Part shown: one piece after another, positions 55,631-64,000 of the stretch
Layout of the letters: the number at the start of each line of letters is the position of its first letter
Position numbering within the stretch: the stretch's first letter is position 1
Assembly: GCA_033439765.1 (NCBI GenBank)
Contig: JAULSN010000002.1
Span: 1,364,001-1,428,000, forward strand
DNA from: Lasiosphaeria ovina
Lineage: Eukaryota > Ascomycota > Sordariomycetes > Sordariales > Lasiosphaeriaceae
Reading direction: 5' to 3'
Length of the DNA: 64,000 nucleotides
Program-made: the position numbers and the translations under genes
The notes under the pieces: model-generated
Database searches by the model: none
Told to the model about the DNA's origin: nothing
The model's input: only the letters and a program-made list of their open reading frames with translations

Positions 55631-57183
55631 TGTCGCTCTCCGCGACGAGCTGGACGCTGAGCGCGGCTCGGTTGCCCGGTTGCAGATTCGCAGAGATCCC
55701 CAGGTGTGAGCTGACTGGTACCTAGGCAGTTAGTACATTTAGTTCAGCTTCGATTTAATTTATTTCCTTCCCAGGTTCTTGAAATGAACTCCGTCGCTAT
55801 GCGTCCGGAACGTGTTTGTTCAGCAGCAAACTAAGGCAATGTCAAGTATTGTTTATTAATGAAACGTTACCATCTGGAAGAAATAGGCATTCCTTCAATG
55901 TCTGAGAACCCCGTAGATGTTGAGTCTCGTATTCAATCAGTCAAGAAGCCGTGCGAAAAGCTCAACTAGGAAGCTGGCAGAAAGTGGCCGAAAAGGACGG
56001 AACAAACACCGTCGGACTCGGGCAGCAATCGACTCGGGACGCGGTGTGGGCTGCCGAGGTTATTATTATGGGATTGTACGACGCCGGAAAGCTCGAGGCT
56101 AAAGTCGGGCCACAGCTCGCCGAATCACGGTTGCAGGTGCCGGCTGGAGTATTCGCTCCATCTGCCCCGTGACGAGTCAACACGAGCTCGCCCGGATTTG
56201 CAGGAACACACGGATACCACCCTATGACATCAGCGTAGTAAGCCCTCGTTCTTCCTTCTTGCTGACGGCGACGCTGCTGCGCCGCATAGTAGATTGAGCT
56301 AACGGCTGTTTTCCCGGCAGGGTTGGTGCCCTCACAATGTTGTTACGTGATATTCCCGAAATGCGTAGGGATGTGGTTGCCGGTTGGCTTCGGGACGAAT
56401 TCCGGGTCAACGATAAATACCGTCGAATTCTTGAATTTTCCATGGTGACATCGTTTTGTCTTGGACCAGCTCGGATCGACTTGCCGGGACCAAGGCTGAT
56501 CTCCAAATGCGCAGCTCGCTCTTCCTGGTCAGTGGCTGGGTGCCGTGGCTAAATACGGGGCGGATCGAAGCTAGTGTGCATACCGGATAAGATCTGCAAG
56601 CGGGCCGACATGTCACTCGATGAGTGGAAGAGCGGTTGCCGGTTGGAACTCGCCAGTGCCGAATCGTTTGTAGCAAAAGCCACAATGGGATGGGGCTGGT
56701 GTGCCTGGCCACTGGCAGTCTCGTGTCGCTGTGGAGCCGCACTGCAACCGTCCCCAATACGAGTTTTAACACGTGAGGATTGGGCTCGATGACGACCCTA
56801 CCACGCTCCATCACTCGGCTGGGGCGGGGTCAGCTGAGCCTGCCTGTGTTTAATACGCTTCTGACACTATGTTCCTACCTATACGAAGTCAGCGGTCGAC
56901 TCGGCAGTACTCCGTACGGCCTCCGCAACGATCCACATTTCAGAATGTGTTGGCATACTCTTAGCATCGTGGGAGGCGAGTCCGAGTCGCCGAGTGCCGT
57001 GATATCCAGAATAGAGGGGCCAGCGAGGAGTACTTAAGGGGCACATGGTCCACCCTTTCGAACACCAAAAGAATCACCATCACATCCATCACCATTAGTC
57101 AACACTCAACATCTCTCGCATCAACCACTATCACATCCAACCACATCAAGTCTCAAGACTACATCATCAACAGCACCATCAAC
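55631..57183. other. Intergenic, possible small relic
   Basis: A plus frame at about 55951-56172 (Trp-Gln-Lys-Val-Ala-Glu-Lys-Asp, Ala-Ala-Glu-Val-Ile-Ile-Met-Gly-Leu-Tyr) has protein-like composition but no ATG and no known family. The segment 57060-57183 is CA-rich with repeated CATCA/ATCAC words, an unstructured leader typical of strongly expressed fungal genes, feeding the small secreted protein. Confidence 0.4.
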
Positions 57184-57633
57184 ATGTACTTCACCACCAG
57201 CATCCTCGGCTTCCTCGCCGCTACCACGGCCCTCGCGGCGCCCGCCCTCAGCTCGCGCGCGGACGGCTCCGTGTCCGCCATGGCCGCCGTGCCGCAGTGG
57301 ACGATCAAGTCGTTCACGCGCTCGTGCAACGCGGCCGACACTTCATGCAACGTCTCGTTCGGCGTCGACACGCACCTGGCGGCCGTGACCAACTGCGCGT
57401 ACACGGTGACGGGCAGCCCAGCCTCGCAGGCCACGACGGGCGGCATCTCGTGCGGGCCGTACACGGTCAGCTCCGGGTGGAGCGGCCAGTTCGGCCCGGG
57501 CAACGGCTTCACCACGTGGGCCGTCGTCGACCAGGCCCAGCGCCTCATCGTGTGGCCCGCCTACCAGGACCGCGAGCTCGTCAACGGCGTCGCCGTCACC
57601 CCCGACAAGAGCTACGCGCCCCAGAACATCTAG
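57184..57633 (+). CDS. Small secreted cysteine-containing protein
   Basis: Intronless, 149 aa, ATG at 57184. Residues 1 to about 19 form a signal peptide ending Ala-Leu-Ala-Ala, and a Ser-Arg dibasic-like site near 24-25 could mark a propeptide. The mature part has four cysteines (48, 55, 71, 90), consistent with two disulfides, and a Gly/Ser/Thr-rich beta-type pattern (Trp-Thr-Ile-Lys-Ser-Phe-Thr-Arg; Gly-Asn-Gly-Phe-Thr-Thr-Trp-Ala-Val-Val-Asp). It ends Tyr-Ala-Pro-Gln-Asn-Ile. I know similar proteins only as uncharacterised small secreted proteins of Sordariomycetes. The CA-rich leader and strongly biased codons suggest high expression. Effector or wall protein roles are guesses. Confidence 0.8.
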   Translation: MYFTTSILGFLAATTALAAPALSSRADGSVSAMAAVPQWTIKSFTRSCNAADTSCNVSFGVDTHLAAVTNCAYTVTGSPASQATTGGISCGPYTVSSGWSGQFGPGNGFTTWAVVDQAQRLIVWPAYQDRELVNGVAVTPDKSYAPQNI

Positions 57634-57912
57634 AGGGATTGTTGGGAGTGTTTTCTTTCCGTGTCACGGGTTTGGGAGTGAATGGGATGGGTTGCACGAA
57701 TTACGAATACGATGGGTCACGGAGGGCGGGTTTGGGAATTAATTAGGCTTCAGAACAAAAGATAATTCACATTGCATTCAAAACAGTACCTACACTATCC
57801 ACTGCTCAGCACCTACTGCTCAGTTGACAACTTGACCTGGTCGCTTAAACCCAGAGCGACCGGGAAACTTTGCTACTCCCGGGAATGCTGGACGTGATTC
57901 CAGAGTCCCGGC

Positions 57913-58971
57913 TCACGAAAGTGTCGGCGAGTCTTGTGCCGCCATGCCCAGCTCTCGCCTCCTCGCCAGCACCTCTCGCCTCCAGGGCAGGAAACTAGCG
58001 TTCCATTTATCACGAGCGTAGCTCGGCGTCCAGGGCTGCATGTTTGCGAGACACTGCCCCAGGTCGATCGTCTCGTGCAGCTTGCCATCCAGGCGCACCT
58101 CAATGACGCCAATGTTCTCGTGCAGCTTCTTGCCATATTCAAACACCGAGTCGTTCAGCCGGGAGAGGTGCTCGAGCTGGTTCACCACAAAAGTCATCAG
58201 CCGCGCCGCCGCCTCGATCCCGGGGTCGCCGCGGCACTGCGCCTCCAGCGCACGTCTCAGCCCGAACCCCTCAGACACATTCTCGGGCGGCAGCGGCCCC
58301 CCAGCGTTGGCAGCAGCGCGCCCAAACCCGACGACGCGGCCCAGCGGCAAGAGCCCGCCCGGCTGCGGGGCCGGCAGGAAATCCAGCACCAGCCGGTTGG
58401 CGGCGAAGGGCAGGCCGCACGGCGCGTGGCGGCCGGACGTCATGCTGCCGACCAGCAGATGGTAGAAGGGCCAGACGACGGGCGGGGGCCCGCCGGCGCC
58501 GCCGCTGAACATGCCGCGCGGCGGCTCGTCGAGGCGGTGCGCCGCGGGGCAGCCGAAGATGCGGAACTGCGCGTGCACCGTGTCGACGTGCGGGGCGCGC
58601 GCCGGCACCGACAGCCACGTCGGCCAGAGGGTATAATCGGTGAGGTAGACGATGTCGGCCGTGTATACCACGCTGGGGCGCGAGGAGGCGGGGAAGGCGC
58701 GCCGCAGGGTGTCGAGCGTCTCGTCGTGCAGCTGGCGGTTGGCGAGCAGCAGCGGCAGCGCGGGGTTGGCGGCGGGATGCGCCGGGAACAGCACGCGGCG
58801 CGTCTGCTCCCGATGCGAATATGCGAGGGGGGCCCGGTCGAGGGTTCGGCGGAGCTGGCTGTGCAGCTCGCCCGGGTCCGGGAGAGTTGATTGCGGAGCC
58901 TGAGCGGCGAGCAGGATGATCATGGCTCGCACCTCGAGGGGAATGCCGAGGAGGGACGGCAACGGTGGCAT
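57913..58971 (-). CDS. F-box/2EXR-like fungal protein
   Basis: Intronless, 352 aa, ATG at 58969-58971, TGA at 57913-57915. The N-terminus Leu-Leu-Gly-Ile-Pro-Leu-Glu-Val-Arg-Ala-Met-Ile-Ile, followed by Leu-Leu-Leu-Ala-Asn-Arg-Gln-Leu-His-Asp-Glu-Thr about 65 residues later, is the common pattern of fungal F-box-related proteins (Leu-Pro-x-Glu-Ile-Arg ... Asn-Arg-Gln-x-x-x-Glu). The rest is unassigned, with a conserved-looking Asp-Leu-Gly-Gln-Cys-Leu segment. If F-box-like, it would recruit substrates to an SCF ubiquitin ligase. The opposite strand also has a long open frame (57934-58890), but it starts with no good ATG and reads as low-complexity Arg/Gln. Strand choice is fairly sure; function is weakly supported. 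Confidence 0.65.
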   Translation of the reverse strand: MPPLPSLLGIPLEVRAMIILLAAQAPQSTLPDPGELHSQLRRTLDRAPLAYSHREQTRRVLFPAHPAANPALPLLLANRQLHDETLDTLRRAFPASSRPSVVYTADIVYLTDYTLWPTWLSVPARAPHVDTVHAQFRIFGCPAAHRLDEPPRGMFSGGAGGPPPVVWPFYHLLVGSMTSGRHAPCGLPFAANRLVLDFLPAPQPGGLLPLGRVVGFGRAAANAGGPLPPENVSEGFGLRRALEAQCRGDPGIEAAARLMTFVVNQLEHLSRLNDSVFEYGKKLHENIGVIEVRLDGKLHETIDLGQCLANMQPWTPSYARDKWNASFLPWRREVLARRRELGMAAQDSPTLS

Positions 58972-59764
58972 TGTTTCTGTCCTGTCCCGTCGGTCTGTCT
59001 GTCAGTCGTGAGAGGAGACAGAAGCGAAGCTGTGAGATGGCAAGGGTGGGGGCGGGGGGGCATATGGGTCTAGATATGCGATTTTCCGGTTGTCTAAGGC
59101 ACGCACGCATGGGCACACCGTGCTGTGGCTGGCGTGATGCGCAGCGGCGGACTGCTAGGCACGGAGGATGAAGGGGTGTTAGTTCACGGCCTTCCATTAA
59201 TCGGGCATGGATTTTGTAGGGTAATTATGGGGATTATGGGGATTATGGGGCTACTCGACGTTGATGGAGAAATCCCCATGTATTACCAGCCTCAACCGCA
59301 GCTGCCTTGCATGCTGAAGGATTCAAGGGGGTTCCCCATCTAATGCAGGACGGAACCGTTGACTATTTCGAGTCCTTAACAGACCACACCATGCAGCTGA
59401 GGAGGCAACTAGACCGCAGGTGACTTGGAGTAGGTTACTACATGGCGAGACTGAGTGTTTACCTCTGCAAGCACAGCGGCATTTTATTTTTGCAAGGATG
59501 GATTTGATTGGTTACAGTGTGTTGGTGTTGGGTAACCGACGAAGCTTTCAACAAACAATTGTCAACTGAGGGGTTGCTGCCTACCTCGCTAGGCTCGTCA
59601 CCGCCTTTCCCCTGCAGCCTCGCATTTGTCTGTTCACAACATCCCACATGCACATGCCCCTTCATTTCACACGTCTGCCACGGCTTTGCTGCTCTCGCCA
59701 TGGCCCCATCTGACACAACCGATGTTGTTGAGAAGGCCAAGACGCCCCCGGTTTTGTCATCTCT
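58972..59764. other. Intergenic with 9-bp repeat
   Basis: Promoter of the F-box-like gene and of the kinase gene. ATTATGGGG occurs three times head-to-tail at 59224-59250. An ATG at 59700 opens a different, overlapping frame (Met-Ala-Pro-Ser-Asp-Thr) of 72 codons, which could be a leader ORF for the kinase. Confidence 0.5.
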
Positions 59765-60526
59765 ATGGGACTTGACCATCCTCGAGGCTTCGACCAGGGA
59801 GCCTCCACGGCCAAATACGTCACATTCTACATGGTGGCGCCTGAGGACGAGCTGTACTTTGGCCAGCTGTTCAGACCTAAAAAGGAAATCACTCTGGCGG
59901 ATTACAATGCCGCGCTAGAGTATGTCCCCGACAGTGTCCCCGACAGTGAAATCTACCCCGAGGTTCCCAAAGACACGGCCCTCACAATTGCGCCAGACCA
60001 CTTGGACGACACCTCGGCTTTCATCAAGAGACCCGGCCTCAACTCGTACGAGAGCATGAAGGAGTCCGACTTCGTCCCCAAGGGCCTCCTCGAGGAGACG
60101 CTCATCATGGAGCAACTCTCGAAGTCGCCCCACCCCAACATCATCAACTACCTGGGCTGCCGCGTGCGCCGCGGCCGCATCACGTGCATCGTGCTGGAGC
60201 GTCTCGGCCAGACGCTGATGCAGTACATCCGCGAGCCCGGGTTTGCCGAGCTCGACAAGACCAAGTTCGTCGACGCGCTCGAGGCCGCCGTGGCCCACCT
60301 GCACGCGCTCGGCCTGGCGCACAACGACATCAACCCCTACAACATCATGATCAAGGACGGCGGGGTGCCCGTCCTGATCGACTTTGGGTCCTGCCAGCCG
60401 TTTGGCGGCAGGCTGCAGTCGCTCGGGTCCCCCGGCTGGTACGAGGAGCTCTTCTTCACGTCACAGGCAAAACACGATGCGTATTCGTTGAAGAAGCTGC
60501 GCGAGTGGATTGAGAAGCCCGAGTGA
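59765..60526 (+). CDS. Small protein-kinase-fold protein
   Basis: Intronless, 253 aa from the ATG at 59765. Kinase landmarks: Phe-Ile-Lys-Arg with Lys88, an N-lobe helix (Glu-Glu-Thr-Leu-Ile-Met-Glu-Gln-Leu), the hinge Val-Leu-Glu-Arg-Leu, the catalytic loop His-Asn-Asp-Ile-Asn-Pro-Tyr-Asn (186-193, Asp188 with Asn in place of Arg187), and Asp-Phe-Gly at 206-208. The C-lobe is cut short, with about 45 residues after Asp-Phe-Gly and no recognisable substrate-binding subdomains. Fungal genomes hold groups of such short kinases. Pro-Asp-Ser-Val is duplicated at about 55-62 by a 12-bp repeat. Residues needed for ATP chemistry are present, but activity is uncertain. An alternative start at the Met of Phe-Tyr-Met-Val (59831) is possible. 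Confidence 0.75.
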   Translation: MGLDHPRGFDQGASTAKYVTFYMVAPEDELYFGQLFRPKKEITLADYNAALEYVPDSVPDSEIYPEVPKDTALTIAPDHLDDTSAFIKRPGLNSYESMKESDFVPKGLLEETLIMEQLSKSPHPNIINYLGCRVRRGRITCIVLERLGQTLMQYIREPGFAELDKTKFVDALEAAVAHLHALGLAHNDINPYNIMIKDGGVPVLIDFGSCQPFGGRLQSLGSPGWYEELFFTSQAKHDAYSLKKLREWIEKPE

Positions 60527-62029
60527 TGGGCTGTGCCAGAGACTGCGATCTGTCGTTGTGTTGATGGGAGAGTCTGAATGTCTGGGCACGTGAAGTAAGT
60601 CTTTGTCGTTGGGTACCTTGTAGACCAAGACGTCGGGGATGAGTTCGTCGCCAGAGGTGAATAGGTAGCCACTAGCCAGCCTGAAATGGTTTTGATACAT
60701 CATATGGCGCAGTTCTGCAATATATACGGCCGATGATGAGTGCTCTCGTCGGTCGGCTGCCGAGTCCCGACTTGATGCATCGCACGTAAAGTTTCGTCGG
60801 ATAACTAGTTCACCAGAATGTCGTATTCTCTCTCCGTCAAACCATGCTTCTGAGTCCTAGTTTGAGTGGGATTGTTCATTGTTCTCGGCCTTGTCTGCTT
60901 GAGCAGTCGGCGTTGGCTTGGAGGATCGCTAAGGATGAATCCCGGTGAAAATTGACATTGTCGTGCCTGTGGTTGACAAAATTGGAACCAAAAAAGCAGT
61001 ACCGGCTGGTGTCGGAAGAAGCCGCATTAAGGCGTAAGTGGCGCATCTGCCAAGTCACACAAAGCATCAAGAACAAAGGTCAGATTTGCCTAGAACTATA
61101 TATTTTGGGTATCTGGCCTATGCCCACCTTCTTTTCTTCTTCCTAATACGAGCACTATTTTGCCCTAAATCATGCAGCGTTGTATGTGACAGCTGGCGGT
61201 TGCTCTCCTAGGACATCGCTAGGCCGTGAACTAGCCGAAGAAAATGGGGAGGGGGGACCTGGAAAGACTCTTATGGAAGTCACGTCGTTGCTCGTTCTTC
61301 ACATTTTGGCAGCGTACTTACACAGTATTAATTAGGGAGAGTCTACTCAGACTGTGGAAAAATACTGTAGCTACATCGCGGCATGGCGCCAAGCCACTAA
61401 GACTCCACTTTCCCCAAGGCCCGTAGAATCGCGAGGTTGTTGTTGTGGTTTAATTGACGGGTTTTTGGTTGGTTTGGGTGGATTTGGTGGACTTGGCGAT
61501 GGCTTCAATTGCAAGGAAATATCTAGCGGTCAGCAGCCTGCATGCAGCCAAACTAGGCCACCATCTGAAGGAGCGTGCCAGCCATTGAGCTAGGCTTTTT
61601 TGGGTGCTTGGCGCGATGGCCAACCCAATATTAGAGCTCACAGACTTGTTCTCGAGGAATTAAACTCGACAGCCGAAGCTTCGTCAGTCCCACCAAGAAC
61701 TTTTCTGTCACGCCTTCAAGTCGCGGATTCTTGGCCAGCTCCTAAACAATTGGGCCGAAGCGGTTCCGGATGAGTATATTTCCGAGACTAAAAAGTAAGC
61801 AATGGCAAGACCAAACTCACACCAATTTAGCTTCTATTAATTGGCACGCAACAAAGCTCTGCCGACGCCGGCTAGTGCCAGGTGATAAAAAGCAATTCAG
61901 CTCATGTCTATGTCTTGCCAATTTCACAATCACAACGCCAAAACACAATCAAATCTTTACGCGTCTCTCTTTCCTGCTCTGTCCCCGTCACCACGACCTA
62001 GGTACCCACCACCGACCAGCGGCCAAAAT
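60527..62029. other. Intergenic, no gene seen
   Basis: About 1.5 kb with AT-rich patches, no supported frame and no clear repeat. It ends in the F-box-type gene's leader; an in-frame ATG at 61904 lies in it. Confidence 0.5.
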
Positions 62030-63511
62030 ATGAATTCGGATGATCATCTCACAACCGACTTTGCGCTCGTCGCTCCACGAGAAAAACTAGCTACGCAGCA
62101 GAAGGGCTTCCTCTTGGAGACGCTTGTGGACCGCCTCGAAGGCGAAGAGGAATGGGCCACGCGCCTTTTTGTTGTTCCTGTCCGGCCGCCCATTCACACT
62201 GAACCCGAGTTCCCCGACTTTGGCGCACCACCAGTTGCAGTCAGTCACAACAGCAGCGGCGCCCCCGGCACGTCCACGGCGACGGCCACCGCCCCCGGTC
62301 CCGTCAAAGGGCCGACCTTCTGCAGTCTACCATACGACGTGCACCTGCTGATTTTTGATGCCATCGCCTGCATCGACGACGCCGTGTGCCTCGGCCTCAC
62401 CAACCCGTATTTCTGGGCCATCGGCCGCAAACACCTGCAAAACTACTACTTGTCGCTCCTCGGGCGGTGGGCCGGCAAGAACGTCGTGTTTGTGGGCCAC
62501 CTGATCGAGCCCGGCGACTACCCTCCCGGCCTCTTCTCAGCTGCCGAGATGGACGAGTTGAACCAAATGATGGAGCCTCCGGCTATCTGGGCCAGCGTCC
62601 GCGACGACGGCAACGGCGACGGCAGCTATGGCGACAGCCACAGCTTGCACTCCGACTGGGATGACAACAGGCAATTCAACCTCTCCTCCTTTGCCTTACC
62701 GCAAGTTTCCTCCCATGAGGGCTTCGACGATTTCTTGTACGACCTATCTAACGACAGGGGCTCCGGTGGCGCCGAGAACTATGACGCGGAGGACCTGCAA
62801 GGCTTGGACCTAGTAGGCTTGGACCTAGTGTCGTACCTGCTAGTGTCGCGCCTCAAGAAGCGCGGCGTTGGTGGCGTCGGCGCCAGGGAGTCGACGCGGG
62901 CCTGGATCTTGCGGAACCTGCGCGTGTCCGACGCCACCTTCTACACGGCCGACGAGCCGTGGATCCTCCGCAACCTCACCACTAAGGAATTCGTGCGCGA
63001 CAGAGCCGTCACGCCGGAGAGGTTTGTTACCGACGCTTATAGGCGCAAGCTGTACAGGTTGTTGCTGGAGAAGGATGAAATACAGCTGTCCGGACCCATC
63101 CCGAAACCGGATTTCGTGCGCGGGCCTGAGATCGGCATCTGGGGCTTCGGCGAGGTCATCATGATGCGCACGTGCTGGACCAATGGAGACGTGATCTTGG
63201 ACACGGGTAAGGCACCCATGAACCTGACGCGGGGGCCGTGGGCCGGGCACCGGTTCGACATCAGGACGCGCGCCAGCCACGACGCCGCCAACGAGCACGG
63301 CTGGACCGACGTCAGCGACCAGGTGGCGGCAGAGAGCGTGGCCGTTTGGGAGGAGATTTTCGGCGAAGAGTGGCTGGAGACTATACAGTCCAAGTGTGAA
63401 GCGGAATATGGGGTACGGCTGGGTGTTCGAAAATATTTCGGTAATTTGGCCATGTATCCCGATGACCCGGACGTGGATTGTGTGACCAGGACACAGATAT
63501 CGATGAACTAG
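62030..63511 (+). CDS. F-box-type fungal protein
   Basis: Intronless, 493 aa from the ATG in AAAATATGAA (62030); an in-frame ATG at 61904 would add 42 mostly Ser/Pro residues. The F-box-like motif is at about 97-140: Phe-Cys-Ser-Leu-Pro-Tyr-Asp-Val-His-Leu-Leu-Ile-Phe-Asp, then Cys-Leu-Gly-Leu-Thr-Asn-Pro-Tyr-Phe. The middle is acidic (Asp/Gly/Ser-rich, about 185-265). The C-terminal part has Ile-Leu-Arg-Asn-Leu repeats and Trp-Ala-Gly-His-Arg-Phe-Asp. It most likely serves as an SCF substrate receptor, as in other fungal proteins of this plan. A second F-box-like gene lies 3 kb to the left and a third may lie at the window's right edge, suggesting a local family cluster. Confidence 0.7.
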   Translation: MNSDDHLTTDFALVAPREKLATQQKGFLLETLVDRLEGEEEWATRLFVVPVRPPIHTEPEFPDFGAPPVAVSHNSSGAPGTSTATATAPGPVKGPTFCSLPYDVHLLIFDAIACIDDAVCLGLTNPYFWAIGRKHLQNYYLSLLGRWAGKNVVFVGHLIEPGDYPPGLFSAAEMDELNQMMEPPAIWASVRDDGNGDGSYGDSHSLHSDWDDNRQFNLSSFALPQVSSHEGFDDFLYDLSNDRGSGGAENYDAEDLQGLDLVGLDLVSYLLVSRLKKRGVGGVGARESTRAWILRNLRVSDATFYTADEPWILRNLTTKEFVRDRAVTPERFVTDAYRRKLYRLLLEKDEIQLSGPIPKPDFVRGPEIGIWGFGEVIMMRTCWTNGDVILDTGKAPMNLTRGPWAGHRFDIRTRASHDAANEHGWTDVSDQVAAESVAVWEEIFGEEWLETIQSKCEAEYGVRLGVRKYFGNLAMYPDDPDVDCVTRTQISMN

Positions 63512-63786
63512 CTATAAGTCTGGTTCGACTGGGTAAAATTTTGGATGGATGGAGGAGTCCTGAGGGACGTAGGAGGTGGGCTGGTTTTGATGGCTAGAAC
63601 TAGGTAACTAGGGGACTTGCACATTTCTTCCATTGCCATCAACAAAAACGAACTAGAATAATTGGACTTACCACATGGCTCTAGACTCAGTGCTCTCATA
63701 GCCTGGCCTTGACACGTAATGCCCACATCAGTAAATTCTGCAAACAAAGACAGCCGTACGGCACTGACAAACCCGGTTGGCGTCTG

Positions 63787-64000
63787 TCAAACAGTCTCGC
63801 CGAAATCGTCTAGCCAAGGCTGGTGGTGGTCGCACTTCTCCTCGTCGACCTCGACACCAATCCTGGCGACAAGCTCGCGGTCCGTCGACGGCCCCGGCCC
63901 GCACAGCGCGCGCACATCGTGGACCCTCAGCGACTCCCAGTTGAGCACTCCGCGCGGCCGCTCCCTCCATATCATACCCTCCTCGATCTCGCGCTGCCGC
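63787..64000 (-). CDS. C-terminal part of a further gene (runs off window)
   Basis: On the minus strand an open frame enters at the right edge and ends at TGA 63787-63789; at least 70 codons lie in the window (Met-Ile-Trp-Arg-Glu-Arg, Val-Leu-Asn-Trp-Glu-Ser-Leu-Arg, ending Asp-Asp-Phe-Gly-Glu-Thr-Val). Codon use is GC3-rich like real genes here. The start and any domain lie beyond base 64,000. It may be another F-box-type protein by position, but the visible part shows no diagnostic motif. Confidence 0.5.
   Translation of the reverse strand, partial: RQREIEEGMIWRERPRGVLNWESLRVHDVRALCGPGPSTDRELVARIGVEVDEEKCDHHQPWLDDFGETV

Noticed and set aside
1..64000. CRISPR arrays, operons, ribosome-binding sites
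   Set aside because: The window is eukaryotic: spliceosomal introns throughout, no regular repeat-spacer array and no co-directional gene packing.

Overview
The window reads as nuclear DNA of a filamentous ascomycete. Coding exons have GC-rich third positions, and introns are short (about 55-90 nt, one of 230 nt), begin GTRNGT and end in AG with CTRAY-like branch sites. The gene set fits a Pezizomycotina genome: LysM proteins, a P450 related to pisatin demethylases, split-domain Hsp30, F-box-like proteins, PEBP and APH-fold kinases. Sordariomycetes is my best guess; genus and species cannot be fixed from the sequence.

Layout. Bases 1 to about 16,900 look like an accessory, repeat-rich compartment. 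This part holds two non-autonomous DNA-transposon-like elements, several short tandem arrays, palindromic hairpins and fragments of broken genes. Only two genes in it look intact: a PD-(D/E)XK-like protein (2312-3724, minus) and a member of an uncharacterised fungal family (7659-8586, plus). Bases 16,998 to 64,000 are gene-dense and ordinary. In order: secreted LysM/chitin-binding protein (+), cytochrome P450 (-), ribosomal L1-domain nucleolar protein (-), FHA-domain protein (-), palmitoyl-protein thioesterase (-), GFA/CENP-V protein (-), second LysM protein (-), transglutaminase-like protein (-), MYND zinc-finger protein (-), small heat-shock protein (-), APH-fold kinase (+), coiled-coil protein (-), SGNH/CE3-like esterase (+), Ayr1-like short-chain reductase (+), PEBP (+), phytanoyl-CoA dioxygenase (+), broken terpene cyclase (+), small secreted protein (+), F-box-like protein (-), small protein kinase (+), F-box-type protein (+), and the 3' end of a further gene at the right edge (-).

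How the genes relate. There are no operons; each gene appears to be its own transcription unit. Themes are chitin binding and secretion at the cell surface (two LysM proteins, an SGNH esterase with a GPI-like tail, a small secreted protein), lipid and protein-lipid metabolism (thioesterase, Ayr1-like reductase, PEBP, PhyH) and a possible former terpenoid locus (PhyH beside a terpene cyclase with several stops and frameshifts). The small heat-shock gene has a perfect four-unit heat-shock element upstream.

I did not find a clear new multi-gene system. The best candidates for undescribed biology are the two nuclease-fold-like orphan proteins in the repeat-rich left arm (one with Asn where I expect the catalytic Asp), the transposon-like element nested in a tandem array, the strong hairpin at 4625-4674, and the transglutaminase-like protein with a visible Cys-His-Asp triad. 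Family names come from motif recognition only; no search was run.
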